From positions 1 to 6,959 of the forward strand of contig JANXYE010000321.1 of assembly GCA_025350285.1 (NCBI GenBank): 6,959 nt of DNA, read 5' to 3'. A program made the translations under genes and the position numbers. This DNA comes from Chloroflexota bacterium (GTDB taxonomy: Bacteria; Chloroflexota; Dehalococcoidia; Tepidiformales; Tepidiformaceae). The stretch's first letter is position 1; every line of letters starts with the position of its first letter. Of the stretch, positions 1 through 5,888 are shown in pieces. The notes beneath the pieces are model-generated. The model saw only the letters and a program-made list of their open reading frames with translations, did not search any database and had not been told where the DNA came from.

Positions 1-514
1 GCTCGCCCGTAAGGAACAGTTCCATGCAGCGGGAGGTCCCGAGCTTCGGCAGGCAAACCACCGAGATGATCGCCGGGATAACCCCCAGCCGCACCTCGCT
101 GAATCCGAACGTGGCCGTATCAACCGCCAGCGCGATGTCGCAGGCCGCCACCAGGCCCAGGCCTCCGGCTCGCGCTGGGCCATTCACCCGCGCGATGACC
201 GGCTTCGGCGAGTCCCAGATCCGGCTGAAAATCGTCGCGACACCCCCGCCGCCGCCCGAGCCAGCGCCCGGCGCCGTGTTCTGTCCCGCGGCGTTGCGTT
301 CCCGCTGCTCCTTCAGGTCCGCTCCAGAGCAAAAGACCGGCCCTTCGCCGGTGAGCACGATGACCCGCACCCGCTCATCACCGAGCGCGGTCTCAAGGTG
401 ACGCTCAAGGTCCGCCGTCAGGCGCGACGAGAGCGCGTTCCGGTTCGACGGCGAATCGAGCGTGATCGTCCCCACGCCGCCGGAGACTTCGAGGTGGACG
501 AGTTCGTCGGTCAT
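1..514 (-). CDS. Enoyl-CoA hydratase/isomerase family protein, methylglutaconyl-CoA hydratase-like (3' end off the window)
   Basis: This is the last visible gene of the carboxylase operon. Its first 171 codons lie in the window and the C-terminus runs off the left edge. The start is ATG at 514-512, overlapping the upstream stop as ATGA, with a weak GAAGG about 8 bases before it. Crotonase-fold landmarks are present. SGADL at residues 63-67 forms the first half of the oxyanion hole. NGPARAGGLGL at 111-121 supplies the second, with Gly118 as the likely backbone donor. FSEVRLGVIPA (138-148) holds Glu140, the counterpart of rat crotonase Glu164. The Glu144 counterpart is Gly120. The EVRLG..PA..S pattern is, from memory, typical of bacterial 3-methylglutaconyl-CoA hydratases (LiuC type) and relatives. 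A Gly/Ala-rich stretch at about 81-91 is a flexible insert after the first oxyanion loop. It would hydrate the enoyl-CoA made by the carboxylase; the exact substrate is inferred. Family call sure, subfamily moderate. Confidence 0.9.
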   Translation of the reverse strand, partial: MTDELVHLEVSGGVGTITLDSPSNRNALSSRLTADLERHLETALGDERVRVIVLTGEGPVFCSGADLKEQRERNAAGQNTAPGAGSGGGGGVATIFSRIWDSPKPVIARVNGPARAGGLGLVAACDIALAVDTATFGFSEVRLGVIPAIISVVCLPKLGTSRCMELFLTGE

Positions 515-1323
515 GGATGCGCCTTCGGAAACTGACCTGGCTTGCGGCCGCCGCCTGGAGGGCCCGCGAACGCCTGGGCGTAGCGCATCCACTCCTCCGC
601 CGCCGCGCCCGTGACGACGAGATCCGTGTCGGCCGGGTGACGGCGTTGCGTCACCACCGAGCAGAAGTCCGCCGCCGGGCCCTGGATCCGGTTGGTGGCG
701 CCTGGCTCGCCAAAGACCCAGAGTTCGCCCGCCGGCGAAAGCAGCTCGACGCGGACAGGTTCCGTGTTCGGATCGAGGCCGCGCGCCACGTAGGAAAAGC
801 TCCGCGTCCGCACGCCGAGGAAGGCAACGTGGCGCAGGCGCTCCGTCGGCTCCCGCCGGGCGTCGGCTACATCCACCACGTCGAGGCCGTGGGACCAGCA
901 CTCCATCAGCCGCGCCGTCACGAATGACGTCGCAGCCATCGGCGGGCCGTACCACGGCATCCGGCGGCTGGCGTCGAGCGTCCGCGAGGCCTCGACCAGC
1001 CGCGTGCTCGCGTCGTGCCACCAGGCCAGGATCTCCTCGGCCGGGCGCTTGCGTGCCTCGATGAGATAGGCCGGGTCGGCCGCCGGGTCCGCGAGTTGTT
1101 CGTTCATCCGCTTCGCATCCGCCACGAACTTCTCCGGATCGTTGATCGCGGTCATCGCCGCTCCATCGAAGTAGGCGAGATGCGTCACTTGGTCCCGGAT
1201 GGCCCAGCCCGGCGCGTGCGTCGCCTTCTCCCAGCGCTCGAACGGCACGTTATCGATGATCGTCGCGAGCGATGCGTGCTCCGCCTGTAGATCGTCCACC
1301 ACCTGTTCGAGTGCGTCAGCCAT
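511..1323 (-). CDS. TIGR03084-type DinB/MDMPI-fold metal-binding protein
   Basis: The protein has 270 residues. Its N-terminal half is a DinB-like four-helix bundle as in mycothiol-dependent maleylpyruvate isomerase (MDMPI). The metal triad is visible: His48 in VTHLAYFD, then Glu141 and His145 in ECWSHGLDV. The Glu-to-His spacing of four, and the distance from the first His, match the His52/Glu144/His148 ligands I recall for Corynebacterium MDMPI. The opening (LQAEHASL...W...THAPGWAIRDQVTHLAYFD) and the C-terminal domain (VRVELLSPAGELWVFG, then a stretch around NRIQGPAADFCSVVTQRR) fit the TIGR03084 family as I remember it. No signal peptide or membrane segment is seen, so it is cytoplasmic. 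The reaction is unknown for this family; a thiol-cofactor-dependent isomerisation, transfer or detoxification is possible if the host makes mycothiol or a similar thiol. ATG at 1323 shares one base with the upstream TGA and has a good Shine-Dalgarno. Its place between carboxylase and hydratase suggests a role in the same acyl-CoA pathway. Confidence 0.85.
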   Translation of the reverse strand: MADALEQVVDDLQAEHASLATIIDNVPFERWEKATHAPGWAIRDQVTHLAYFDGAAMTAINDPEKFVADAKRMNEQLADPAADPAYLIEARKRPAEEILAWWHDASTRLVEASRTLDASRRMPWYGPPMAATSFVTARLMECWSHGLDVVDVADARREPTERLRHVAFLGVRTRSFSYVARGLDPNTEPVRVELLSPAGELWVFGEPGATNRIQGPAADFCSVVTQRRHPADTDLVVTGAAAEEWMRYAQAFAGPPGGGRKPGQFPKAHP

Positions 1324-3305
1324 CAGGAGCCCTCCGTCGTAATGACGACCAGTATCGCGCCACCCTGGACCTGCTGTCCGGCGGCGACCGGCACGCTCGC
1401 CACGGTCCCGGCCCTCGAACAGGTGATGTGGTGCTCCATCTTCATCGCTTCCAGCACAAGGAGCAGTTGGCCGTCCTTGACGGCATCACCGGGAGCAACG
1501 TGTACGGAGACGACCTTGCCCGGCATCGGCGCTTCGTAACCACCGTCTCCACCTGCCGTTCGTGGCCCCGGGAACCGGGGCCGTTCCGTCAGCGTCAATT
1601 CTATCCGCCCATCGTGCGTGTGCCAGTTGTCGCCGTCGTGCAAGACGGAGACGGAGCGCCGGACTCTGTCCAACTCGATCCCCAGCACGCCGGCGTCGCA
1701 TCGGACCACCCGGCAATGGCCTGGTTCGCCGCCCGCCCGGACTTCGAAGGCCTCGCCGCTGGCTGCACGATACTCGATGTCGATCACCCCGCCCGGCCCG
1801 TCAAACGAAACCTTCTGGTACGCACTCGGGTTGTTGCGCCAGCCCGACCCGACCGTCTGGAGCACAGGCGCCGCGCCACGCCGTTCGTACTGCCCCGCAA
1901 GAGCCGCGGCCACGGCCGCGAATCGGATGTCCTCCGGCGCTGCCTCCTTCGTCCGCGCCGTGGCAATCCGGTCGATGAAGTCCGTGGTCGTGTCGCCCGC
2001 CAGGAATGCGTCGCCGCGCAGCACGTTCACGAGAAAGTCGCGGTTCGTCACAAGCCCCGGGATGCGCAGCCGTTCGAGCGCGAGCGCCAGTTTCAAGGCG
2101 GCTTCGTCCCGGGTGCGAGCGTGAGCGATGACCTTCGCCAGCATCGGGTCGAAGAACACGGAGACATCGGAGCCGGTCTCGACTCCGGAATCCCAGCGGA
2201 CCGCGGGCTCAGACGGCCGCTCGAAGGCGAGTACGTGCCCGGCCACCGGGAAGAACTCTTTCGCGGGGTTCTCCGCGTAGAGACGCACTTCGATGCTGTG
2301 CCCGTCGATCCGAAGCTTGTCCTGCGAGAACGAAAGCGGGTGGCCCTTCGCGACGCGGATCTGCTCCCGGACGAGGTCCAGCCCGGTGATCGACTCAGTC
2401 ACCGGGTGCTCGACCTGTAGCCGGGTGTTCATCTCGAGGAAGAAGAACGCGCCCGCGCTGTCGAGCAGGAACTCGACCGTGCCCGCGTTGTCGTAGCCGA
2501 TCCGCTGGGCGGCGGCCACGGCGGCCGCCCCCATGCGTTCGCGCAACTCAGGCGAAACGGCGCTAGACGGGGCCTCTTCGATGATCTTCTGGTGGCGGCG
2601 CTGGATGGAGCACTCGCGTTCGAAGAGGTGAGCGACGTCCCCGTGCTTGTCGCCGAAGACCTGGACTTCGATGTGGCGGCTGCCTTCGAGATACCGCTCG
2701 AGGAAGACGGCGTCGTTACCGAAGGCGCTCTTGGCCTCCCGCCGCGCGCTCGCCACCGCCGCCTTCAGCCCGCCGGCCTCGCGTACGATGCGCATACCAC
2801 GCCCGCCGCCGCCGCCCGACGCTTTGACCAGCACCGGATAGGCCACGGCCGCGGCATGATCGAGGAGTTCCGCTTCTGTCATGTCTGGATCGAGCGCGAC
2901 GCCAATGAGCATCGGCACGCCGGCCTCGGCCATGATGCGTTTGGCCGCCAGCTTGTCACCCATAGCGGCGATCGCCTCCGGGTGCGGCCCGACCCAGGTC
3001 AGGCCAGCGTCAATGACAGCCCGGGCGAAGCCGGCGTCCTCCGAAAGGAAGCCGTAGCCCGGGTGCACCGCGTCCGCCCCCGTCCGCCGCGCCGCCGCGA
3101 GCAGCTTCGCGATGTCCAGGTACGTCTCCACACTCGTCGAACCGCCAAGCGCAACAGCCTGCCCGGCCTCGCGCACGAACGGCGCGTTCGCGTCCGGCTC
3201 CGCATACACCGCGACCGTGTCGATGCCCATCTCCCGGCACGTCCGGAAGATGCGGCGGGCAATCTCGCCCCGGTTCGCCACCAGCAACCGCGTGATCCGC
3301 GTCAT
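1323..3305 (-). CDS. Acyl-CoA carboxylase alpha subunit: biotin carboxylase plus biotin carrier domain (3-methylcrotonyl-CoA carboxylase type)
   Basis: This 660-residue subunit carries out ATP-dependent carboxylation of biotin and carries the biotin to the partner carboxyltransferase. The N-terminal biotin carboxylase domain covers about 1-445: LLVANRGEIA (7-16), HPGYGFLSE (81-89), Lys118, and the ATP-grasp glycine-rich loop KASGGGGGRG (161-170). Then come HIEVQ (211-215), ECSIQRRHQK (231-240), EMNTRLQVEHPVTE (291-304) with Glu291/Asn293/Arg295/Gln297/Glu299, and Arg341. These match the catalytic set of E. coli biotin carboxylase. Residues ~450-580 form the linking region. The C-terminal biotinyl domain (~588-656) has EAPMPGKV and EAMKME, with Lys622 the biotinylation site. 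Length suits MCC, PCC and GCC alpha subunits (about 650-670). The ATG at 3305 is four bases after the beta-subunit stop; no clear Shine-Dalgarno is seen, so coupling is likely. Acyl substrate is not determined by this subunit. Family certain, MCC-like substrate inferred. Confidence 0.97.
   Translation of the reverse strand: MTRITRLLVANRGEIARRIFRTCREMGIDTVAVYAEPDANAPFVREAGQAVALGGSTSVETYLDIAKLLAAARRTGADAVHPGYGFLSEDAGFARAVIDAGLTWVGPHPEAIAAMGDKLAAKRIMAEAGVPMLIGVALDPDMTEAELLDHAAAVAYPVLVKASGGGGGRGMRIVREAGGLKAAVASARREAKSAFGNDAVFLERYLEGSRHIEVQVFGDKHGDVAHLFERECSIQRRHQKIIEEAPSSAVSPELRERMGAAAVAAAQRIGYDNAGTVEFLLDSAGAFFFLEMNTRLQVEHPVTESITGLDLVREQIRVAKGHPLSFSQDKLRIDGHSIEVRLYAENPAKEFFPVAGHVLAFERPSEPAVRWDSGVETGSDVSVFFDPMLAKVIAHARTRDEAALKLALALERLRIPGLVTNRDFLVNVLRGDAFLAGDTTTDFIDRIATARTKEAAPEDIRFAAVAAALAGQYERRGAAPVLQTVGSGWRNNPSAYQKVSFDGPGGVIDIEYRAASGEAFEVRAGGEPGHCRVVRCDAGVLGIELDRVRRSVSVLHDGDNWHTHDGRIELTLTERPRFPGPRTAGGDGGYEAPMPGKVVSVHVAPGDAVKDGQLLLVLEAMKMEHHITCSRAGTVASVPVAAGQQVQGGAILVVITTEGS
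1330..1335 (-). promoter_or_regulatory. Shine-Dalgarno of the TIGR03084-type gene, inside the end of the carboxylase alpha gene
   Basis: On the minus strand GGAGGG lies six bases before the ATG at 1323, within the last codons of the upstream gene. With the TGATG stop/start overlap it fixes this start codon and predicts translational coupling. It is the clearest ribosome binding site in the window; the first gene of the operon and the regulator gene lack one. Confidence 0.6.
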
Positions 3306-3309
3306 CGCA

Positions 3310-4941
3310 TCACATCCGGAACACGCCGAACCGCCCGGCGCCTTTCACTTCGTTCGAATGGACCGCGCTCAGGGCCATGCCGAGTACCGTCCGCGTGTCG
3401 CGCGGGTCGATCATGCCGTCGTCCGCCACCCGCCCGGTCGCGTAGAACTCCAACGACTCCTTCTCGTTTCGTTCGATGACCAGCGCCTGGATGCGCTGGT
3501 CTTCCTCTTCGTCGAACTCGCGGCCCGCCGCCCGGGCCTGGCCGCGGCGCACGATGCTCATCACCCCGGCCATCTGCGCCGGGCCCATCACGGCGATCTT
3601 GGCGTTTGGCCAGGCGAACACGAAGCGCGTATCGAACGCCTTGCCACCCATCCCATAGTTCCCCGCGCCGTAGGACGCACCGAGGATGACCGTGATGTGC
3701 GGCACTGTGGAGTTCGATACGGCGTTGATCATCTTCGAACCATCCTTGACGATGCCGCCCTGCTCATACTCCTTCCCGACCATATAGCCGGTGATATTCT
3801 GCAGGAACACGATCGGCACATCGTGCTGGTTACAGAGTTGGATGAACTGCGTCGCCTTCTGCGAGGAATCGGAAAAAAGCACCCCATTGTTCCCGATGAT
3901 CCCCACCGGGAACCCATGGATGGAAGCCCAGCCAGTCACCAGCGTGCGCCCATACCGCGGCTTGAACTCTTCGAAGCGGGAACCGTCCACAACCCGCGCA
4001 ATCACGTCGCGCACATCGAACGGCACCTTCAGGTCCGGCCCCACGATGCCGAGCAGTTCGTCCGCGTCGTACAGCGGAGGGCCGGCCGGCTGCGTCGGGC
4101 CATAGCCGTGCTTCCGCCAGTTGAGGTGGGCCATCACCTCGCGCGCCTGCCGGATCGCGTCCATCTCGTCTTCCGCGAGGTAGTCCGCCAGCCCGGAGAC
4201 CGACGCGTGCATCTCGGCGCCGCCGAGTTCCTCGTCGCCGGAGTCTTCGCCCGTGGCCATCTTGACCAGCGGCGGACCACCGAGGAACACCTTCGACCTC
4301 TCCTTGATCATCACGATGTAGTCCGAAAGCCCCGGCTGGTACGCCCCGCCCGCGGTCGAGCTGCCAAAGACGATGCTCATCGTCGGGATGCCGAGCGCCG
4401 AGAGCTGCGTGATGTCGTGGAAGAGTCGCCCGCTCTCAGCGAAATGCTGGGCAATCGAGCGCCGCAACTCGTCCTCGTAGTCACCCGGTTCGCGGCGCAG
4501 GTCCGCCCCAGCTGACTCGGTGAGCTGGACGTACGGCAGGCGATTCACGCGCGCGATCTCTAGCGCCCGGTCCAGCTTCTTCCCGTTGAGTTGCGTCATC
4601 GCCCCGCCGATGACCGTCGGGTCGTTCGCGAGGATGACCGTCTCGACGCCCGAAACGACGCCGATCCCCGTCACAAGCCCGCCGCCGATCGGAAATTCGG
4701 TGTAGTACCCCGCGAGCGGGCTCAGTTCGAGGAAGGGCGAGTCGCGGTCGATCAGCAGCTCGATCCGCTCCCGCGCGAGGAGCTTGCCCCGCGAACGGTG
4801 GCGCGTAATCGCCCGTTCGCCGCCCCCCGCCCGCGCTTGCTCAAGGAGGCCGTCCATCTCGGCGATCAGGCCCAGCATCCCGGCGCGGTTCGCCTGGTAG
4901 CGCTCGGCGCGGGTATCGACATGCGACGCGAGGACGGCCAT
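3310..4941 (-). CDS. Acyl-CoA carboxylase carboxyltransferase (beta) subunit, 3-methylcrotonyl/geranyl-CoA carboxylase-like
   Basis: This 543-residue protein transfers the carboxyl group from biotin on the alpha subunit to the acyl-CoA; it sets substrate choice. Both crotonase-like halves are complete. The N domain has RHRSRGKLLARERIELLID (47-65), PTVIGGAMT (108-116), GSSTAGGAYQPGLSDY (193-208), an FLGGPPLVKMATGE motif (219-232) and GGAEMH (240-245), followed by SGLADYLAEDE (249-259). The C domain has a GIIGNNGVLFS motif (347-357), FIQLC (366-370), FLQNITGYMVG (379-389) and GASYGAGNYGM (421-431), plus the WPNA segment near 444. It ends in GRFGVFRM, as MCC/GCC beta subunits do, unlike shorter propionyl-CoA carboxylase beta subunits. 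The 174-186 stretch (LFHDITQLSALGIPT) differs from classic MCC (..NQA.MSA.GIPQ), so substrate is open. It is the first gene of the operon, with ATG at 4941 and no Shine-Dalgarno; a -10-like box 7 bases upstream suggests a leaderless mRNA. Confidence 0.96.
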   Translation of the reverse strand: MAVLASHVDTRAERYQANRAGMLGLIAEMDGLLEQARAGGGERAITRHRSRGKLLARERIELLIDRDSPFLELSPLAGYYTEFPIGGGLVTGIGVVSGVETVILANDPTVIGGAMTQLNGKKLDRALEIARVNRLPYVQLTESAGADLRREPGDYEDELRRSIAQHFAESGRLFHDITQLSALGIPTMSIVFGSSTAGGAYQPGLSDYIVMIKERSKVFLGGPPLVKMATGEDSGDEELGGAEMHASVSGLADYLAEDEMDAIRQAREVMAHLNWRKHGYGPTQPAGPPLYDADELLGIVGPDLKVPFDVRDVIARVVDGSRFEEFKPRYGRTLVTGWASIHGFPVGIIGNNGVLFSDSSQKATQFIQLCNQHDVPIVFLQNITGYMVGKEYEQGGIVKDGSKMINAVSNSTVPHITVILGASYGAGNYGMGGKAFDTRFVFAWPNAKIAVMGPAQMAGVMSIVRRGQARAAGREFDEEEDQRIQALVIERNEKESLEFYATGRVADDGMIDPRDTRTVLGMALSAVHSNEVKGAGRFGVFRM

Positions 4942-4948
4942 CGCGCCG

Positions 4949-4977
4949 AATCTACGCGCCGCCCCGGAAACGGGGAA
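4949..4977 (-). promoter_or_regulatory. Probable leaderless promoter of the carboxylase operon
   Basis: On the minus strand a TAGATT box (4954-4949) fits the TANNNT -10 consensus and ends seven bases before the ATG at 4941. Transcription would then start at or next to the start codon. Seventeen bases upstream is TTCCCC (4977-4972), a weak -35 match (3 of 6). No Shine-Dalgarno precedes the ATG, which agrees with a leaderless message. The rest of the 4942-5219 spacer shows no convincing gene or second promoter. Confidence 0.45.
4962..4975. repeat. Short perfect inverted repeat inside the carboxylase promoter
   Basis: CCCCG-GAAA-CGGGG on the plus strand (5-base arms, 4-base loop) lies between the proposed -35 and -10 boxes. 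As RNA on the plus strand it would have a GNRA-type loop, but the predicted minus-strand transcript starts downstream of it. If functional it is more likely a DNA site, such as a regulator half-site pair, than an RNA structure. Ten paired GC bases in a GC-rich spacer can arise by chance. Confidence 0.25.
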
Positions 4978-5156
4978 GGAGCCTGTGCTGTCTTCTCAGC
5001 GACACGGATTCGGAGTACGGCTCAGCGTAACTTCGCTGCTGGCCGAGTTGGCGGCATTCACGGCATCGGCAAGACCGCCGGTCGGGACGCGGGAACGCCC
5101 CGGCTCGCGGCTCGCCCGGCCTCTGTTCTCGGCCATGCCCATTTCTCACGCGCTCG

Positions 5157-5176
5157 CCTATTAGGTTCAAAATAGG
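5157..5176 (-). terminator. AT-rich stem-loop just after the tRNA remnant, possible weak terminator
   Basis: CCTATT and AATAGG form a perfect 6-base inverted repeat around an 8-base loop, five bases beyond the CCA end of the tRNA remnant in the minus direction. It is AT-rich against a GC-rich background. There is no U tract after it on the minus strand, and the stem is weak, so terminator function for the regulator transcript or the former tRNA is only a possibility. Confidence 0.2.
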
Positions 5177-5181
5177 GACTT

Positions 5182-5209
5182 TGGTAGGCCCGGAGGGACT
5201 CGAACCCTC
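5182..5209 (-). tRNA. Truncated tRNA: 3' end only (T arm, acceptor 3' strand, CCA), possible attachment-site scar
   Basis: On the minus strand GAGGG-TTCGAGT-CCCTC makes a perfect 5-base T stem with a canonical TTCRANY loop. It is followed at once by a 7-base acceptor strand (CGGGCCT), discriminator A and encoded CCA. A complete tRNA would need AGGCCCG about 45-50 bases further upstream, but that stretch is the conserved C-terminus of the Nudix regulator. No matching 5' acceptor strand, D arm or anticodon arm could be built. The fragment begins within about ten bases of the regulator's TAA at 5222-5220. Integrases commonly recombine in tRNA 3' ends, so a 3' remnant like this may be an attachment site or a deletion scar. 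The acceptor sequence with discriminator A resembles some tRNA-Ile genes, but isotype cannot be set without the anticodon. Confidence 0.6.
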
Positions 5210-5219
5210 GATCATTGAG

Positions 5220-5846
5220 TTAAATGTTCATCGGGGCGCGGCTCGTGAACTCGTAGAGCATCGCCGGGCGGTGGGCGCCGCGGCTCACCGTCTCCCCCGT
5301 CTCCCGGACGATGCGCAGCCCCACCACCCTACGCCGAAAGTTCCGCTTGTCCATTTGCTCGGCAACGATCGCTTCGTACACGCGCTGCATCTCCGTCATC
5401 GTGAAGCGGTGCGGGAGCAGGCTGTAGACCACGTTCGTGTACTCCAGCTTGTTCCGCAGGCGCTGTTCCGCGTACGCGTTTATCCGTTCGTTTGCGAACG
5501 CGAGCGGTGGCAACTGCCTCACGGGCTGCCAGGCCGGACGCCACTCCAGTTCGGCCCGCAAACGGGTCCGCGCCACGTCCACAAGAGCGAAGTACGCGAC
5601 CGCCACCTCTGTACCGCTGCCCGGGGGCTGGTCGAAGGTGAAGAGCTGCTCCAGATACACGTCCGAGACGCCCGTCTCGTCGGCCAGCTTGCGGACGGCC
5701 GCGCCGTCGAGTGATTCGCCCTCCAGCAGCACGCCGCCGGGCAATGCCCACTGGCCGCGGCAGGGGTCGGCCGCGCGCTCGATGAGGAGCACGGAAAGCC
5801 GCCCTTCGATGACCGTGAAGATGACGACCACGACAGCGGTGGACAT
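5220..5846 (-). CDS. Nudix-related transcriptional regulator, NrtR family (Nudix-like domain plus winged helix-turn-helix)
   Basis: The protein has 208 residues. The N-terminal Nudix-like domain (about 1-130) has GQWALPGGVLLEGE leading into the Nudix box from Gly38 to Val60. The box is degenerate: RKLADETG where REUXEEXG is expected, so the first Glu is Lys53 and the next is Asp56, with Glu57 kept. The C-terminal part (about 134-202) has LEYTNVVYSLLP, FTMTEMQRVYEAI and DKRNFRRRVV, then HRPAMLYEF. That is the winged-helix pattern of NrtR regulators, which bind DNA and release it on binding ADP-ribose or a related nucleotide. NrtR proteins usually control NAD synthesis or salvage genes; relatives control sugar use. 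No NAD gene is visible here, so its target is unknown. A Nudix hydrolase with residual activity is the alternative. ATG at 5846 has no Shine-Dalgarno but a TACACT box six bases upstream. The stop directly abuts a tRNA remnant. Confidence 0.88.
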   Translation of the reverse strand: MSTAVVVVIFTVIEGRLSVLLIERAADPCRGQWALPGGVLLEGESLDGAAVRKLADETGVSDVYLEQLFTFDQPPGSGTEVAVAYFALVDVARTRLRAELEWRPAWQPVRQLPPLAFANERINAYAEQRLRNKLEYTNVVYSLLPHRFTMTEMQRVYEAIVAEQMDKRNFRRRVVGLRIVRETGETVSRGAHRPAMLYEFTSRAPMNI

Positions 5847-5852
5847 CCAATG

Positions 5853-5880
5853 AGTGTAGAGCGCCCGCCGGTAATGTCTC
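5853..5880 (-). promoter_or_regulatory. Probable leaderless promoter of the NrtR-type gene
   Basis: On the minus strand TACACT (5858-5853; TANNNT, 4 of 6 to TATAAT) ends six bases before the ATG at 5846. GAGACA (5880-5875; 4 of 6 to TTGACA) lies upstream with a 16-base spacer. The site sits in the 42-base gap after the methyltransferase stop, so the regulator can be expressed independently. No convincing palindromic NrtR operator was found around it. Confidence 0.45.
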
Positions 5881-5888
5881 GCGCCCGG

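Noticed and set aside
24..401. Plus-strand open frame opposite the hydratase
   Set aside because: Pro/Arg/Ser-rich with no domain, whereas the minus strand encodes clear crotonase motifs.
1272..2420. Plus-strand open frame of 382 codons opposite the biotin carboxylase gene
   Set aside because: Same reason: Arg/Pro-rich composition, no motif, fully inside a certain gene on the other strand.
3112..4515. Long plus-strand open frame of 467 codons opposite the carboxylase beta gene
   Set aside because: It is the antisense shadow of a gene with complete conserved motifs in GC-rich DNA; its translation is His/Arg/Pro-rich with no recognisable domain.
5182..5209. 3' end of a tmRNA
   Set aside because: The acceptor strand would pair with AGGCCCG rather than the usual GGGG-type tmRNA start, and there is no tag-peptide region nearby.
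4952..5215. Minus-strand open frame of 87 codons in the spacer before the carboxylase operon
   Set aside because: Its start reads through the tRNA fragment (GSSPSGPT is typical translated T arm/acceptor) and the rest is low-complexity Arg-rich sequence over a promoter.
5182..5270. A complete tRNA on the minus strand
   Set aside because: GCCCG near 5266 and GCTC/GAGC near 5240-5260 can pair like parts of an acceptor and D arm, but two acceptor pairs fail, spacing is wrong, no anticodon stem forms, and the bases encode the conserved MLYEF end of the regulator.
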